Shown piece after piece: positions 26,011 through 34,885 of a DNA stretch of 64,000 nt; within the stretch, counting starts at the first letter, position 1, and every line of letters starts with the position of its first letter. A model generated the notes under the pieces. The model saw only the letters and a list, made by a program, of their open reading frames with translations, had not been told where the DNA came from and did no database searches. The position numbers and the translations under genes were made by a program. This DNA comes from UBA9926 sp018645765. Lineage in GTDB: Bacteria; Pseudomonadota; Gammaproteobacteria; Pseudomonadales; Azotimanducaceae. The stretch covers positions 372,001 through 436,000 of the forward strand of contig CASIBO010000002.1 in the NCBI GenBank assembly GCA_949372755.1, given 5' to 3'.

Positions 26011-26763
26011 TTAGCCTTGCCGTTTTGCCTCGGAAAACTCGCCGAAGCGAGTTTGTAGATGAGCCAGGAGTGCCGCCGGCGCCGTCTCGGCCCTCAAAAT
26101 TCTGGCGCCCAACGTATAGGCGCAAAAACCGTTTGCCTCGGCCAAGGTAACTTCAGCGTCGCTAAAGCCTCCTTCTGGACCGATCGCGACGGCGATGCGT
26201 TGCGGTGTTGTCGCTGGGGGCGTCCTGGATTCTGGCGCGCCGAGGTGGGCCAGGAGCCGAAGGTCAAAATCGGCATTTTGGGCCATTGAAACCGCTTCTG
26301 TGAAGCGGGTTAATGGCGCCAGTTCGGGAAGTTGCGTTCGGCCGCATTGCTCGCTTGATTGCTCGATCACGGTTCGCCAGGCGTCCCAGCGTCCTGCCAG
26401 TTGCGCCCGTTTTTCGCTTAAGTGTTGGGTCTGGATGGGAATGATTTTACTCACGCCGAGCTCGGTTGCGCGCTGCAGGGCGTTGATCATCGCATCGCGC
26501 TTCAGGATGCCCTGTAACAGGCAAATGTGGAGTGGCGCCTCGCGATTGACCGGGTGATGGGTGAGGGTCGTGATCTGGGTTGCTTGCTTGGTGATGGTCT
26601 GAACCTCAGCCGCATACTCGCCGCCCTGACCATTAAATAAGATCACCGCGTCAGCAGCTGTGAGTCGCAGCACGTTCCGGAGGTGATGGTGCTTGCCGCC
26701 ATCGATCGTCACGGTGGTGTTCGGCGTAAGGTCGGCGTCAACATAGATCCGAGGGGTATGCAT
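26011..26763 (-). CDS. rsmE: 16S rRNA (uracil1498-N3)-methyltransferase
   Basis: RsmE methylates U1498 of 16S rRNA. It is a SPOUT-class enzyme with a C-terminal knot: the 250-residue protein has HHLRNVLRL in the N-terminal PUA-like part and the knot motifs AVAIGPEGGFSDAEV and LGARILRAETA at the C-terminal side. Length is normal (E. coli 243). It starts one base before metF ends, so it is probably transcribed with metK-metF. In E. coli rsmE lies beside gshB and metK, so this is a rearranged form of the same neighbourhood. Confidence 0.95.
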   Translation of the reverse strand: MHTPRIYVDADLTPNTTVTIDGGKHHHLRNVLRLTAADAVILFNGQGGEYAAEVQTITKQATQITTLTHHPVNREAPLHICLLQGILKRDAMINALQRATELGVSKIIPIQTQHLSEKRAQLAGRWDAWRTVIEQSSEQCGRTQLPELAPLTRFTEAVSMAQNADFDLRLLAHLGAPESRTPPATTPQRIAVAIGPEGGFSDAEVTLAEANGFCAYTLGARILRAETAPAALLAHLQTRFGEFSEAKRQG

Positions 26764-26764
26764 A

Positions 26765-27589
26765 TTAGAATCCTAGATTGTCTAGAATCCTCGCACTGGG
26801 TTTTGATTGATTCAAGGTATAAAAGTGCAGTGCCGGCGCGCCGCCTTGAATCAGTTGTTCGCACAGCCGAGTCACAACCTCGGCGCCGAAATCTTTGAGG
26901 GCGTCATCATCATCAAAATCTTCTAAGCGCTTGACTAGCCAACGGGGTAGGTCTGCGCCGCAGATCTGTGAGAAGCGTTGTAGGCCCGTTAAATTGGTAA
27001 TTGGCATAATCCCCGGCACAATCGGAATGTCAATGTGCGCTTTCTCGGATTCCTCTAAAAATCGGAAGTAGGCTTCCGCGCTGTAGAAGTATTGGGTGAT
27101 GGCGCCATTGGCCCCAGCAGCCACTTTTTCCTTAAAAAAAGCGATTTCGCTCCTGACAGATTTGGATTCGGGATGAATCTCAGGATACGCGGCTACTTCA
27201 ATATGAAACCAGTCGCCCGTCGTCTCTCGAATAAATTGCACCAGCTCTGATGCATGAACAATCTTAGGGGTTCCGAGACCTGATTGGCGATCGCCGCGCA
27301 GGGCGACGATGCGCCGGATACCCGCATTCTGATAGGCGCTGAGGAGTTCTCCAATGGTCTCCGAGTTATCGCCACCAAAAGACAAGTGAGGCGCAGCAGA
27401 TGCGCCATCTTGGCTTAAAGCAATGACCGTGTCCTTGGTGCCGTCTCGGGTCGAGCCACCGGCGCCATAGGTTACGCTGACGAACTCATGCTCGAAGCGC
27501 TTGAGGCGGTCATGGGCGCGTCGTAGGCCACTCGCGGCAGCCTCCGTTTTGGGCGCTGAAAATTCAAAGCTAATGGGTAGTGTCGTCAC
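26765..27589 (-). CDS. metF: Methylenetetrahydrofolate reductase
   Basis: MetF reduces 5,10-methylene-THF to 5-methyl-THF, the methyl donor for methionine. The 274-residue protein has the TIM-barrel flavoenzyme motifs SFEFSAPKT near the N-terminus, VSVTYGAGGSTRDGT, ALRGDRQSGLG and ITQYFYSAEAYFRF. It is slightly shorter than the E. coli protein (296). It lies eight bases after metK, without the ahcY gene that often accompanies metF and metK. This makes a methyl-cycle pair: MetF supplies methyl groups, MetK makes SAM. Confidence 0.95.
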   Translation of the reverse strand: MTTLPISFEFSAPKTEAAASGLRRAHDRLKRFEHEFVSVTYGAGGSTRDGTKDTVIALSQDGASAAPHLSFGGDNSETIGELLSAYQNAGIRRIVALRGDRQSGLGTPKIVHASELVQFIRETTGDWFHIEVAAYPEIHPESKSVRSEIAFFKEKVAAGANGAITQYFYSAEAYFRFLEESEKAHIDIPIVPGIMPITNLTGLQRFSQICGADLPRWLVKRLEDFDDDDALKDFGAEVVTRLCEQLIQGGAPALHFYTLNQSKPSARILDNLGF

Positions 27590-27597
27590 GGCTTTGA

Positions 27598-28755
27598 TTA
27601 GACCTCGTTGGCAAGGGCTTCGGCGCGATCGGTTCGCTCCCAGGTAAAGGAGTCTTCCGTTCGACCAAAATGGCCGTAACTGGCGGTTGGTAGGAAAATG
27701 GGCCGTTTGAGATCGAGCATTTCGATCAAGCCCTTCGGACGCAGGTCAAAGTGCTTGCGAACCAGGGCTTCGATTTTTTCGTTTGAAAGTTTACCCGTGC
27801 CGAACGTATCGATACTGATCGAGGTGGGCTCGGCGACGCCAATCGCGTAGGAGACTTGGATTTCGCAGCGATCGGCAATGCCGGCTGCAACAAGGTTCTT
27901 AGCAACGTAACGGCCGGCATAGGCGGCGCTACGATCGACTTTTGACGGGTCCTTGCCTGAAAACGCGCCGCCACCATGCCGGGCCATGCCGCCATAAGTG
28001 TCAACAATGATTTTTCTGCCCGTGAGCCCGCAATCGCCAACCGGGCCGCCGATGACGAAATTACCGGTGGGATTGATAAAATACTTTGTGTCTTTTGATA
28101 ACCAGTTGGCGGGCAACACAGGCTTGATGATCTCTTCCATGACCGCTTCCTGAAGATCTTTCAAGCTGATATCAGGATCGTGTTGGGTCGATAACACAAC
28201 GGCCTCAATGCCTTGGGCGACGCCGTTTTGATCGTATCGAAAGGTCACTTGGCTCTTTGCATCGGGCCGTAAGAATTTGAGTTGCCCACTTTTTCGAACT
28301 TCGGCTTGTTTTTTAACCAGTAAATGTGAGTAGGTAATAGGCGCCGGCATTAAAACGTCTGTTTCATTGCTAGCGTAACCAAACATCAGGCCCTGATCGC
28401 CCGCGCCTTGTTCGTGGTCGTCAAACTCATCAACCCCCATGGCAATGTCAGGTGATTGTTTGCCGAGCGCATTGAGGACCGCACAAGACGCACCATCAAA
28501 GCCAACATCCGAACTGTCGTAGCCAATCTCTAAAATGACGTTGCGCGTCACTTGCTCGTAATCGATTTCAGCGGTTGTTGTGATCTCGCCCGCGAGTACG
28601 ACCATACCTGTTTTCACAAGGGTCTCACAAGCAACTCGGGCGTTTGGGTCCTGAGCGAGCAGCGCGTCTAGGATCGCGTCCGAGATTTGATCGGACATTT
28701 TATCGGGGTGGCCCTCTGAGACCGATTCTGAAGTAAAAACGCTGTTATTCGCCAC
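27598..28755 (-). CDS. metK: S-adenosylmethionine synthetase
   Basis: MetK makes SAM from methionine and ATP. The 385-residue protein has GHPDKMSDQISDAILDALL near residue 16, GAGDQGLMFGYA and the phosphate-binding GGGAFSGKDPSKVDRSAAY. The start is a GTG at 28755 with AGGGG six to seven bases upstream. It heads a metK-metF-rsmE unit and is divergent from tkt. No MetJ-type operator (AGACGTCT) is visible upstream; instead a long hairpin occupies the region. Confidence 0.97.
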   Translation of the reverse strand: MANNSVFTSESVSEGHPDKMSDQISDAILDALLAQDPNARVACETLVKTGMVVLAGEITTTAEIDYEQVTRNVILEIGYDSSDVGFDGASCAVLNALGKQSPDIAMGVDEFDDHEQGAGDQGLMFGYASNETDVLMPAPITYSHLLVKKQAEVRKSGQLKFLRPDAKSQVTFRYDQNGVAQGIEAVVLSTQHDPDISLKDLQEAVMEEIIKPVLPANWLSKDTKYFINPTGNFVIGGPVGDCGLTGRKIIVDTYGGMARHGGGAFSGKDPSKVDRSAAYAGRYVAKNLVAAGIADRCEIQVSYAIGVAEPTSISIDTFGTGKLSNEKIEALVRKHFDLRPKGLIEMLDLKRPIFLPTASYGHFGRTEDSFTWERTDRAEALANEV

Positions 28756-28976
28756 GGTACACCCCTAGTCAAAAATTTGAGGACGAAATGTTACCTTGAC
28801 TGATCTTTCTAAGCCAGTTTTGGCCTTGAAAGTGAGTCAAGATCAATCGGGCTAGATTTCATGCAAAACGGTAATCAGTGGTGGTTAAAGCGGCGCCTGG
28901 GCCGGTTCCAACCACTAATAATTGCCCAATGATCCACAGTGCGCGACAATGGTGGTTTCTCCTAAAAAGGTCTGCC
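28756..28976. promoter_or_regulatory. Divergent regulatory region between metK and tkt
   Basis: This 221-base gap must carry the signals for both metK and tkt. I could not assign clear -35/-10 pairs. It contains the hairpin at 28795-28841. A frame extending tkt upstream to 28878 exists but does not look like transketolase. Confidence 0.5.
28795..28841. repeat. Long imperfect inverted repeat upstream of metK
   Basis: The outer arms CTTGACT (28795-28801) and AGTCAAG (28835-28841), the middle arms CTTTC (28805-28809) and GAAAG (28828-28832), and inner pairs around AAGCC / GGC-CTT form one hairpin of about 47 bases. In the metK transcript it would lie 40-86 bases before the GTG. It may be an RNA leader element or a DNA operator; it does not match a SAM riboswitch class that I know. 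Confidence 0.6.
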
Positions 28977-30986
28977 ATGAGCACATCAAGAGCGCGCGCC
29001 AATGCCATTCGAGCCCTAGCAATGGATGCGGTTCAAGCCGCAAAATCAGGTCATCCCGGCGCGCCCATGGGCATGGCCGATATGGCTGAAGTGCTTTGGG
29101 GGCAATTCTTAAAGCATAACCCGGGCAATCCCAATTGGTGGAACAGAGACCGGTTTGTGCTCTCCAATGGCCACGGTTCTATGCTGATTTATAGCTTGCT
29201 GCACTTAACGGGCTATGACGTCAGTTTGGATGACTTAAAAGCCTTTCGCCAGCTCGGCTCAAAAACCCCAGGGCATCCTGAACTCGGCTACACGCCCGGC
29301 GTTGAGACCACCACTGGCCCGCTGGGCCAGGGACTGGCCAATGCTGTGGGGCTGGCGTTAGCGGAGAAATCGCTAGCGAGCACCTTTAACCAGCCGGGTG
29401 CGGATGGTCAAACCCTCGACATTATTGATCATCATACCTACGTCTTTGCCGGCGATGGTTGTTTGATGGAGGGGGTTTCTCATGAAGCCTGCTCGTTGGC
29501 CGGCACGCTTGGGTTGGGTAAGCTGATTTGTTTGTATGATGACAATGGCATTTCGATTGATGGTCCTGTTAGCGGTTGGTTTACCGATGATACCGCGGCC
29601 CGATTTGAAGCCTATGGCTGGCAAGTGATTCGCGCGGTGGATGGTCATGATGCGGACGCGGTTAGCCAAGCCCTTCGTGAGGCGAAAGGCAATCTGTCTC
29701 AGCCAACTTTGATCTGTTGTAAAACCACGATCGGGTTCGGCTCGCCCAATAAGGGCGGCACCGCGGGCAGTCATGGATCGCCTTTGGGTGATGATGAAAT
29801 TGCGCTGACCCGAGCGGCGCTGGATTGGCCTCACGCATCTTTCGTCATTCCTGAGGCGCTGAAGAATGATTGGGATGCCCATGCAAGCGGGACAGCCGCG
29901 GAAGCCGCCTGGCAGCAGACCTTTGCAGCCTACACCGAGGCATTTCCGGAATTAGCGCAAGACTTAACGCGTCGGATGCAGGGCGAATTGCCCGCAATCT
30001 GGCCCGAGGCGATGGCAACCCTGCGGCGTGATGCCCAAGCGGCTGGCAAAGTGCTGGCCAGCCGACAAGCCTCCGGCGAAGTCATTGCTCAGCTTTCGGC
30101 GCTATTACCAGAACTCCTTGGCGGCTCTGCGGATTTATCCGGATCGAACAATACCAACTGGCCTGCCGCCGCGCCGATCACGGCCGAAGACGCAAGCGGG
30201 AACTATGTTTATTATGGCGTGCGCGAATTTGGTATGACCGCGATCGCCAATGGCTTGGCCTTACATGGGGGCCTGGTGCCGTTTACCGGAACCTTTTTGA
30301 TGTTTATGGAATATGCCCGGAATGCGGTGCGGATGTCGGCCTTGATGGGGTTGCAGAATATCCACGTCTATACCCACGATAGTATTGGGCAAGGCGAAGA
30401 TGGCCCGACCCACCAGCCGGTCGAGCAGTTAACCAATTTGCGCACCACACCCAACCTGCAAGTATGGCGACCTTGCGACACGGTCGAGACCGTGAGCGCC
30501 TGGCAAGCGGCGATTGAGCGCCGGGCGGGCCCAACGGCGCTCGTGTTCTCGAGACAGAATCTCGCGCACCAAGATCGCGATGCCGCGCAGCTCAACGCGA
30601 TTGACCAAGGTGGTTATATTTTATTTGAACCAGCCTCGCCGCCCGTCGCAATTCTGATTGCAACCGGTTCGGAAGTCGAAATCGCGCGTCAAGCCGCACT
30701 GACCTTAACGGCCGGTGGCCAGCCGACGCGCTTGGTCTCGATGCCCTGCGCCGAAGTGTTTGCCGTCCAACCTGATCACTATCAGCAGCAGGTGTTACCA
30801 AAAGACCTGCGCGTTCGCGTGGCGGTTGAAGCAGGCCATGGTGACTACTGGCGTAAGTGGGTGGGCCTGGACGGCGCGGCAGTAAGTTTAGATCGTTTTG
30901 GTGAGTCCGGCCCTGGCCCCGATGTGCTCGCCCATTTTGGCTTTAGCGCTGAGCATATTGTGGCGACGGTCAAGGACTTGCTCTGA
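28977..30986 (+). CDS. tkt: Transketolase
   Basis: Transketolase moves two-carbon units between sugar phosphates in the pentose phosphate pathway, with thiamine diphosphate. The ATG at 28977 has AAAAAGG six bases upstream and gives 669 residues. Segments: SGHPGAPMGMADMAEVLW near residue 26, TPGHPELGYTPGVETTTGPLGQG, GDGCLMEGVSHEA (ThDP/Mg site), and HDSIGQGEDGPTHQPVEQL in the Pyr domain. pgk begins one base after its stop, so tkt-pgk-fba is one operon. The epd/gap gene usually between tkt and pgk is absent. Confidence 0.97.
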   Translation: MSTSRARANAIRALAMDAVQAAKSGHPGAPMGMADMAEVLWGQFLKHNPGNPNWWNRDRFVLSNGHGSMLIYSLLHLTGYDVSLDDLKAFRQLGSKTPGHPELGYTPGVETTTGPLGQGLANAVGLALAEKSLASTFNQPGADGQTLDIIDHHTYVFAGDGCLMEGVSHEACSLAGTLGLGKLICLYDDNGISIDGPVSGWFTDDTAARFEAYGWQVIRAVDGHDADAVSQALREAKGNLSQPTLICCKTTIGFGSPNKGGTAGSHGSPLGDDEIALTRAALDWPHASFVIPEALKNDWDAHASGTAAEAAWQQTFAAYTEAFPELAQDLTRRMQGELPAIWPEAMATLRRDAQAAGKVLASRQASGEVIAQLSALLPELLGGSADLSGSNNTNWPAAAPITAEDASGNYVYYGVREFGMTAIANGLALHGGLVPFTGTFLMFMEYARNAVRMSALMGLQNIHVYTHDSIGQGEDGPTHQPVEQLTNLRTTPNLQVWRPCDTVETVSAWQAAIERRAGPTALVFSRQNLAHQDRDAAQLNAIDQGGYILFEPASPPVAILIATGSEVEIARQAALTLTAGGQPTRLVSMPCAEVFAVQPDHYQQQVLPKDLRVRVAVEAGHGDYWRKWVGLDGAAVSLDRFGESGPGPDVLAHFGFSAEHIVATVKDLL

Positions 30987-30987
30987 G

Positions 30988-32193
30988 ATGCACTTGCCGA
31001 GTCTTTCAGATTTAGAAATCACCGGGAAGCGACTGCTCATCCGTCAGGATCTAAATGTGCCCATGAAGGATGGTCGGGTGACCAGCGATGCTCGCATTCG
31101 CGCAGCCTTGCCGACCTTGCAGTATGCCTTGGCGCATGGCGCGCAGGTGATTGTCATGTCGCATCTAGGTCGTCCGAAAGAAGGCGTTGCGTTAGCGGAT
31201 CAGCCTGAGGTCAGTTTGGCGCCGGTGGCGCAGGTGCTTGAACAACTTCTGGGCCAACCGGTTGCGTTGGTGGACCAATACTTAGACGGTTTGCCAGCCA
31301 CGGAAGCGAAAATTGTTTTGCTGGAAAATATTCGGATCAATGTCGGCGAAAAAGCCAATGAAGCAGGCTTGTCTAAGCAATTGGGCGCGCTGTGCGATAT
31401 TTTTGTGATGGACGCTTTTGGTACGGCGCATCGCGCCCAAGCCTCAACGGCGGGGGTTACCGAATATGCGCCGGTTGTCTGTGTTGGGCCTTTGTTGGCG
31501 ACTGAGTTATCAGCACTGTCTAAGGCGTTACAGCAGCCGAAGGCGCCGGTGGTGGCGATTGTTGGGGGCAGTAAAGTCTCAACCAAGCTAGAAGTGCTGG
31601 AGGCGCTCAGTCAAAAAGTCGACACCTTGATTGTTGGGGGTGGTATTGCCAATACCTTTATCGCGGCCGCCGGCTTTGACGTGGGGCGGTCTTTGCATGA
31701 GCCTGGTCTGATTGAGGCGGCCAAGCGCATCCGCACGCGGGTTCAGGTGCCCGAGGTTATTGATGTCGTCGTGAGCGATCAATTGCACGCTGATGCGCAC
31801 CCATTGGTGAAGCCGGTTGAGGCGGTTGCTGATACGGACATGATTTTGGATCTCGGACCGCAGACCATGGCTGCCTTGCTGCCGATGATTCAAGGCGCCG
31901 CCACCATCATTTGGAATGGCCCTCTGGGCGTTTTTGAGTTTGAAGCCTTCGCGGCCGGCACCCGCACCCTCACCGAGGCGATTGCGGCAGGCGATGCCTT
32001 TTCCTTGGCCGGTGGCGGCGATACTTTGGCCGCCATTGACGCCTTTGGGGCGGCTGAGGACATCAGTTACATCTCAACCGGTGGCGGCGCATTTCTTGAA
32101 TTTGTTGAAGGTAAAACCCTGCCCGCCATCGCTGCGCTGCAAGCGAGGGTCGCACAGGATCAATTGGTCATCCATCCGGTAGAACAGGAGTAA
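30988..32193 (+). CDS. pgk: Phosphoglycerate kinase
   Basis: Pgk transfers phosphate from 1,3-bisphosphoglycerate to ADP in glycolysis. The ATG at 30988, one base after tkt, gives 401 residues. Motifs: RQDLNVPMKDGRVTSDARI near the N-terminus, VMSHLGRPKEG, MDAFGTAHRAQAS, and near the C-terminus the nucleotide-binding GGGDTLAAI and STGGGAFLEFVEG. A longer frame starting at 30898 overlaps tkt and is rejected. It lies four bases before fba. Confidence 0.97.
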   Translation: MHLPSLSDLEITGKRLLIRQDLNVPMKDGRVTSDARIRAALPTLQYALAHGAQVIVMSHLGRPKEGVALADQPEVSLAPVAQVLEQLLGQPVALVDQYLDGLPATEAKIVLLENIRINVGEKANEAGLSKQLGALCDIFVMDAFGTAHRAQASTAGVTEYAPVVCVGPLLATELSALSKALQQPKAPVVAIVGGSKVSTKLEVLEALSQKVDTLIVGGGIANTFIAAAGFDVGRSLHEPGLIEAAKRIRTRVQVPEVIDVVVSDQLHADAHPLVKPVEAVADTDMILDLGPQTMAALLPMIQGAATIIWNGPLGVFEFEAFAAGTRTLTEAIAAGDAFSLAGGGDTLAAIDAFGAAEDISYISTGGGAFLEFVEGKTLPAIAALQARVAQDQLVIHPVEQE

Positions 32194-32197
32194 AGCA

Positions 32198-33235
32198 ATG
32201 GCTTTAGTGAGCATGCGGCAATTATTGGATCACGCAGCCGAGCACGAGTACGGCGTGCCGGCATTCAATGTGAACAATCTGGAACAGATCCGCGCCATTA
32301 TGGAGAGCGCGGATGAAACCGATAGCCCAGTGATCGTGCAGGCCTCGGCGGGCGCTAGGAAGTATGCGGGCAGTAATTTCTTACGGCATTTGATTTTGGC
32401 CGCCATTGAAGAATTTCCGCATATACCGGTGGTGATGCACCAGGATCATGGCGCCTCACCCGCGGCATGCCAGCGCTCCATTCAGCTGGGCTTTTCGTCG
32501 GTCATGATGGATGGCTCGCTCCTGGAAGACCAAAAAACCCCCGCAAGCTATGAATACAATGTTTTGGTGACCCAGCAGACCGTTGCGATGGCCCATGCCT
32601 GCGGCGTAACCGTTGAAGGCGAGCTCGGGTGCTTGGGTTCGCTTGAAACGGGTGAGGCGGGTGAGGAAGATGGCGTTGGCGCTAGCGGCACCTTATCGAT
32701 GGCGCAAATGTTGACGGATCCAGACCAAGCCGCGGATTTTATTCAACAAACCGATTGCGATGCGCTGGCCATTGCCATTGGCACGAGTCATGGCGCGTAC
32801 AAGTTTTCCCGCCCCCCAACGGGCGATATTTTAGCGATCGAGCGGATTAAAGCCATCCATCAAAAAATCCCGAATACGCATTTGGTGATGCATGGCTCGT
32901 CCAGTGTGCCGCAAGCGTGGTTGAAGGTGATTAACGCTTTTGGCGGCGAGATTCCAGAAACCTATGGCGTACCCGTCTCTGAGATTCAGGAAGGCATTCG
33001 CCATGGCGTTCGCAAGATCAACATCGACACTGACCTGCGCCTAGCGTCAACCGGTGCGATCCGGCAATTTTTAGCAGAACATCCGGCCGAATTTGATCCT
33101 AGGAAATATCTAGCCGCCTCGATGGTCGCGATGAAAGCCATTGTCAAAGCGCGGTACGAGGACTTTGGCACTGCGGGGAATGCCTCTAAAATTAAGCCGA
33201 TTTCCCTTGAAGCAATGGCAGATCATTACACCTAA
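32198..33235 (+). CDS. fba: Fructose-bisphosphate aldolase, class II
   Basis: This zinc-dependent aldolase splits fructose-1,6-bisphosphate into DHAP and GAP. The 345-residue protein shows GVPAFNVNNLEQIRAIMESA, the zinc-ligand segment HQDHGAS, GTSHGAYKF and HGSSSVP. It is of the longer subtype (about 345-355 residues), related to the Calvin-cycle CbbA group, rather than the E. coli FbaA form; this is judged from the motifs. The GGAG ribosome-binding site overlaps the pgk stop region. It is the last gene of the tkt-pgk-fba operon. Confidence 0.96.
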   Translation: MALVSMRQLLDHAAEHEYGVPAFNVNNLEQIRAIMESADETDSPVIVQASAGARKYAGSNFLRHLILAAIEEFPHIPVVMHQDHGASPAACQRSIQLGFSSVMMDGSLLEDQKTPASYEYNVLVTQQTVAMAHACGVTVEGELGCLGSLETGEAGEEDGVGASGTLSMAQMLTDPDQAADFIQQTDCDALAIAIGTSHGAYKFSRPPTGDILAIERIKAIHQKIPNTHLVMHGSSSVPQAWLKVINAFGGEIPETYGVPVSEIQEGIRHGVRKINIDTDLRLASTGAIRQFLAEHPAEFDPRKYLAASMVAMKAIVKARYEDFGTAGNASKIKPISLEAMADHYT

Positions 33236-33323
33236 TAGCGCCCCAGCTTGATGACGCTGGTGGTGCTCGAGCAGCGCAAGCCATTGATCAAGGCCTCACG
33301 CACTCTGAAGAAGGCGGCGGCCT

Positions 33324-34007
33324 CTAAGCCCCGGCACCCCGCTTTTGGGTTCGTACTACGCCGTCGACATCCATTAAAAGGACATCCGCGCCGCGCTTGG
33401 CAAACAGGCCATTGGTCACGACCCCGGCTATCTGATTAATTTTTGATTCCAAGAGAGCCGGGTCTGTGATGTTGAGATCGTGCACATCTAATATTTCATT
33501 GCCATTATCGGTTCGGGTGTTTTCGCGGAGCACGGGCGTGCCGCCCAGGCCGACCAACTTTCGCGCGACCAACGACCGCGCCATCGGAATGACTTCGATG
33601 GGCAGGGGGAAGGCGCCGAGCTGCTCCACCCATTTGCTGCTGTCAGCAATGCACACGAATTGATCTGCTGCGCTGGCCACGATTTTCTCTCGGGTGAGAG
33701 CGGCGCCACCGCCTTTGATCATGCTAAAGGCTGGGTTGATTTCATCTGCGCCATCGACGTAGACCGCCAGGGATGACACCTCATTGAGCTCAACGACGCG
33801 AATGCCGTGGGATTTGAGTCGATCAGCCGATGCAACCGAGCTTGCGACCGCGCCCGCAAACCGGTGCTGCACGCCAGCTAGGGCATCAATAAAATGGTTC
33901 GCTGTTGAGCCGGTCCCAACGCCGATATAGACATCAGCCTGCAGCCAGGGGTCAATATAGCCCGCCGCTTTGACCCCAAGGAGACGTTTGACTTCATCTT
34001 GATTCAT
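33324..34007 (-). CDS. rpiA: Ribose-5-phosphate isomerase A
   Basis: RpiA interconverts ribose-5-phosphate and ribulose-5-phosphate. The 227-residue enzyme begins MNQDEVKRLLGVKAA and has the substrate loop GTGSTANHFIDAL, DGADEINP and IKGGGAALTREKI (catalytic lysine). Length is typical (E. coli 219). It is convergent with the tkt-pgk-fba operon, so the two pentose phosphate genes are neighbours on opposite strands. Confidence 0.97.
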   Translation of the reverse strand: MNQDEVKRLLGVKAAGYIDPWLQADVYIGVGTGSTANHFIDALAGVQHRFAGAVASSVASADRLKSHGIRVVELNEVSSLAVYVDGADEINPAFSMIKGGGAALTREKIVASAADQFVCIADSSKWVEQLGAFPLPIEVIPMARSLVARKLVGLGGTPVLRENTRTDNGNEILDVHDLNITDPALLESKINQIAGVVTNGLFAKRGADVLLMDVDGVVRTQKRGAGA

Positions 34008-34288
34008 GATTCGAGCCCCGGTTACGGTTTGTTACGGTACAGGTCGAAGGTTACCTGATCTGAGCCGCGTCGAGGAAGCGCCTGTCGTTGGCATTGCGAT
34101 AACGGGCTCCGTCTCTGAGTCGTAGGGCCCGCTGCCTGGCCAGTGCATTACATGTCAAACATTGGTGGCACGTGGAGCGGGTCCTGATCACCCGCTCTGT
34201 TTCTGATCCTCATTTAGGGTAAAAAGGTTCTCTGAGCGACCATCATAGTTGAAGCCTGCACTCAGCCTCGCGACCGATCGCTATCGGT
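34008..34288. other. 281-base intergenic region between rpiA and the deformylase gene
   Basis: No credible coding frame is visible. It contains: a tandem GTTACGGT repeat close to rpiA; a strong hairpin at 34175-34197; and a short perfect hairpin (ACCGAT-CGCT-ATCGGT, 34273-34288) just after the deformylase stop. No clear promoter pair is assigned. Some of this could be an RNA gene or a leader for rpiA. Confidence 0.5.
34175..34197 (+). terminator. Strong GC-rich hairpin, possible terminator of an unseen plus-strand RNA
   Basis: An 8-base perfect stem GAGCGGGT/ACCCGCTC with a 7-base loop is followed on the plus strand by TGTTTCTG, a weak T-rich tail. No annotated plus-strand gene ends here, so either it is a leader structure for minus-strand rpiA or it ends a small plus-strand transcript. 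Confidence 0.4.
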
Positions 34289-34831
34289 TTAATCCTGCGT
34301 ATTGAGGTGGAACTGCTCAAACTCTGCTTCAAACGACAGTCGGCCCGGGTCTTCAATATGGTCGATATAGAGTTTTCCGATGAGATGATCGAACTCGTGT
34401 TGGACAACGGTTGCGGCAAAGCCGGTAAAACAGCGTTGCTGGGCACAACCGCCGGTGTCCAAATAGTCAACCTGAATAGACTGGGGCCGGTTGACGAACC
34501 CGCGTAAGCCCGGCACAGACAAGCATCCTTCCCAATAGCCTTTGGTTTCTGCGTTTAAAACCGTCACCCGGGGGTTCACAAAAACACTGAATTCAACGGC
34601 ACCCAAATCCCCATAGCGCGAGGGGCCCTCGTCGATTTCGATGATGGCCACCTGGACCATGTCATTGATTTGAGGCGCGGCTAACCCGATGCCACCCGCA
34701 TCGTGAAGGGTGTCACGCATGTCTTGGATCAAGTCACGAAAGCGGGGCGTGTTGATCTCCTTTTCAGGAAAGGGCGCAGCGGGTGTTCGTAGGCTTGGAT
34801 GGCCCATACGAATAATGGTTTTGATAGTCAT
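34289..34831 (-). CDS. def: Peptide deformylase
   Basis: Deformylase removes the formyl group from the N-terminal methionine of new proteins, using a metal ion. The 180-residue product has all three motifs: GIGLAAPQ (47-54), EGCLS (101-105) and HEFDH (145-149), so the metal ligands Cys and two His are intact. The start at 34831 has GGAG seven bases upstream; a longer frame to 34867 is rejected. The usual housekeeping def lies next to fmt; this one does not, so it may be a second deformylase. It lies 54 bases downstream of ygfA on the same strand. Confidence 0.93.
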   Translation of the reverse strand: MTIKTIIRMGHPSLRTPAAPFPEKEINTPRFRDLIQDMRDTLHDAGGIGLAAPQINDMVQVAIIEIDEGPSRYGDLGAVEFSVFVNPRVTVLNAETKGYWEGCLSVPGLRGFVNRPQSIQVDYLDTGGCAQQRCFTGFAATVVQHEFDHLIGKLYIDHIEDPGRLSFEAEFEQFHLNTQD

Positions 34832-34885
34832 AGTAGCTCCAGAGGGTGAACGATCAAAGGTCTTCAATGCAGCGCTTCGCGCGGG

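Noticed and set aside
28756..28976. Known SAM riboswitch or MetJ boxes before metK
   Set aside because: No AGACGTCT-type box is seen, and the hairpin does not match the SAM riboswitch classes I know.
28878..28976. Upstream extension of tkt
   Set aside because: It does not resemble transketolase; the ATG at 28977 has a good ribosome-binding site and the homologous start.
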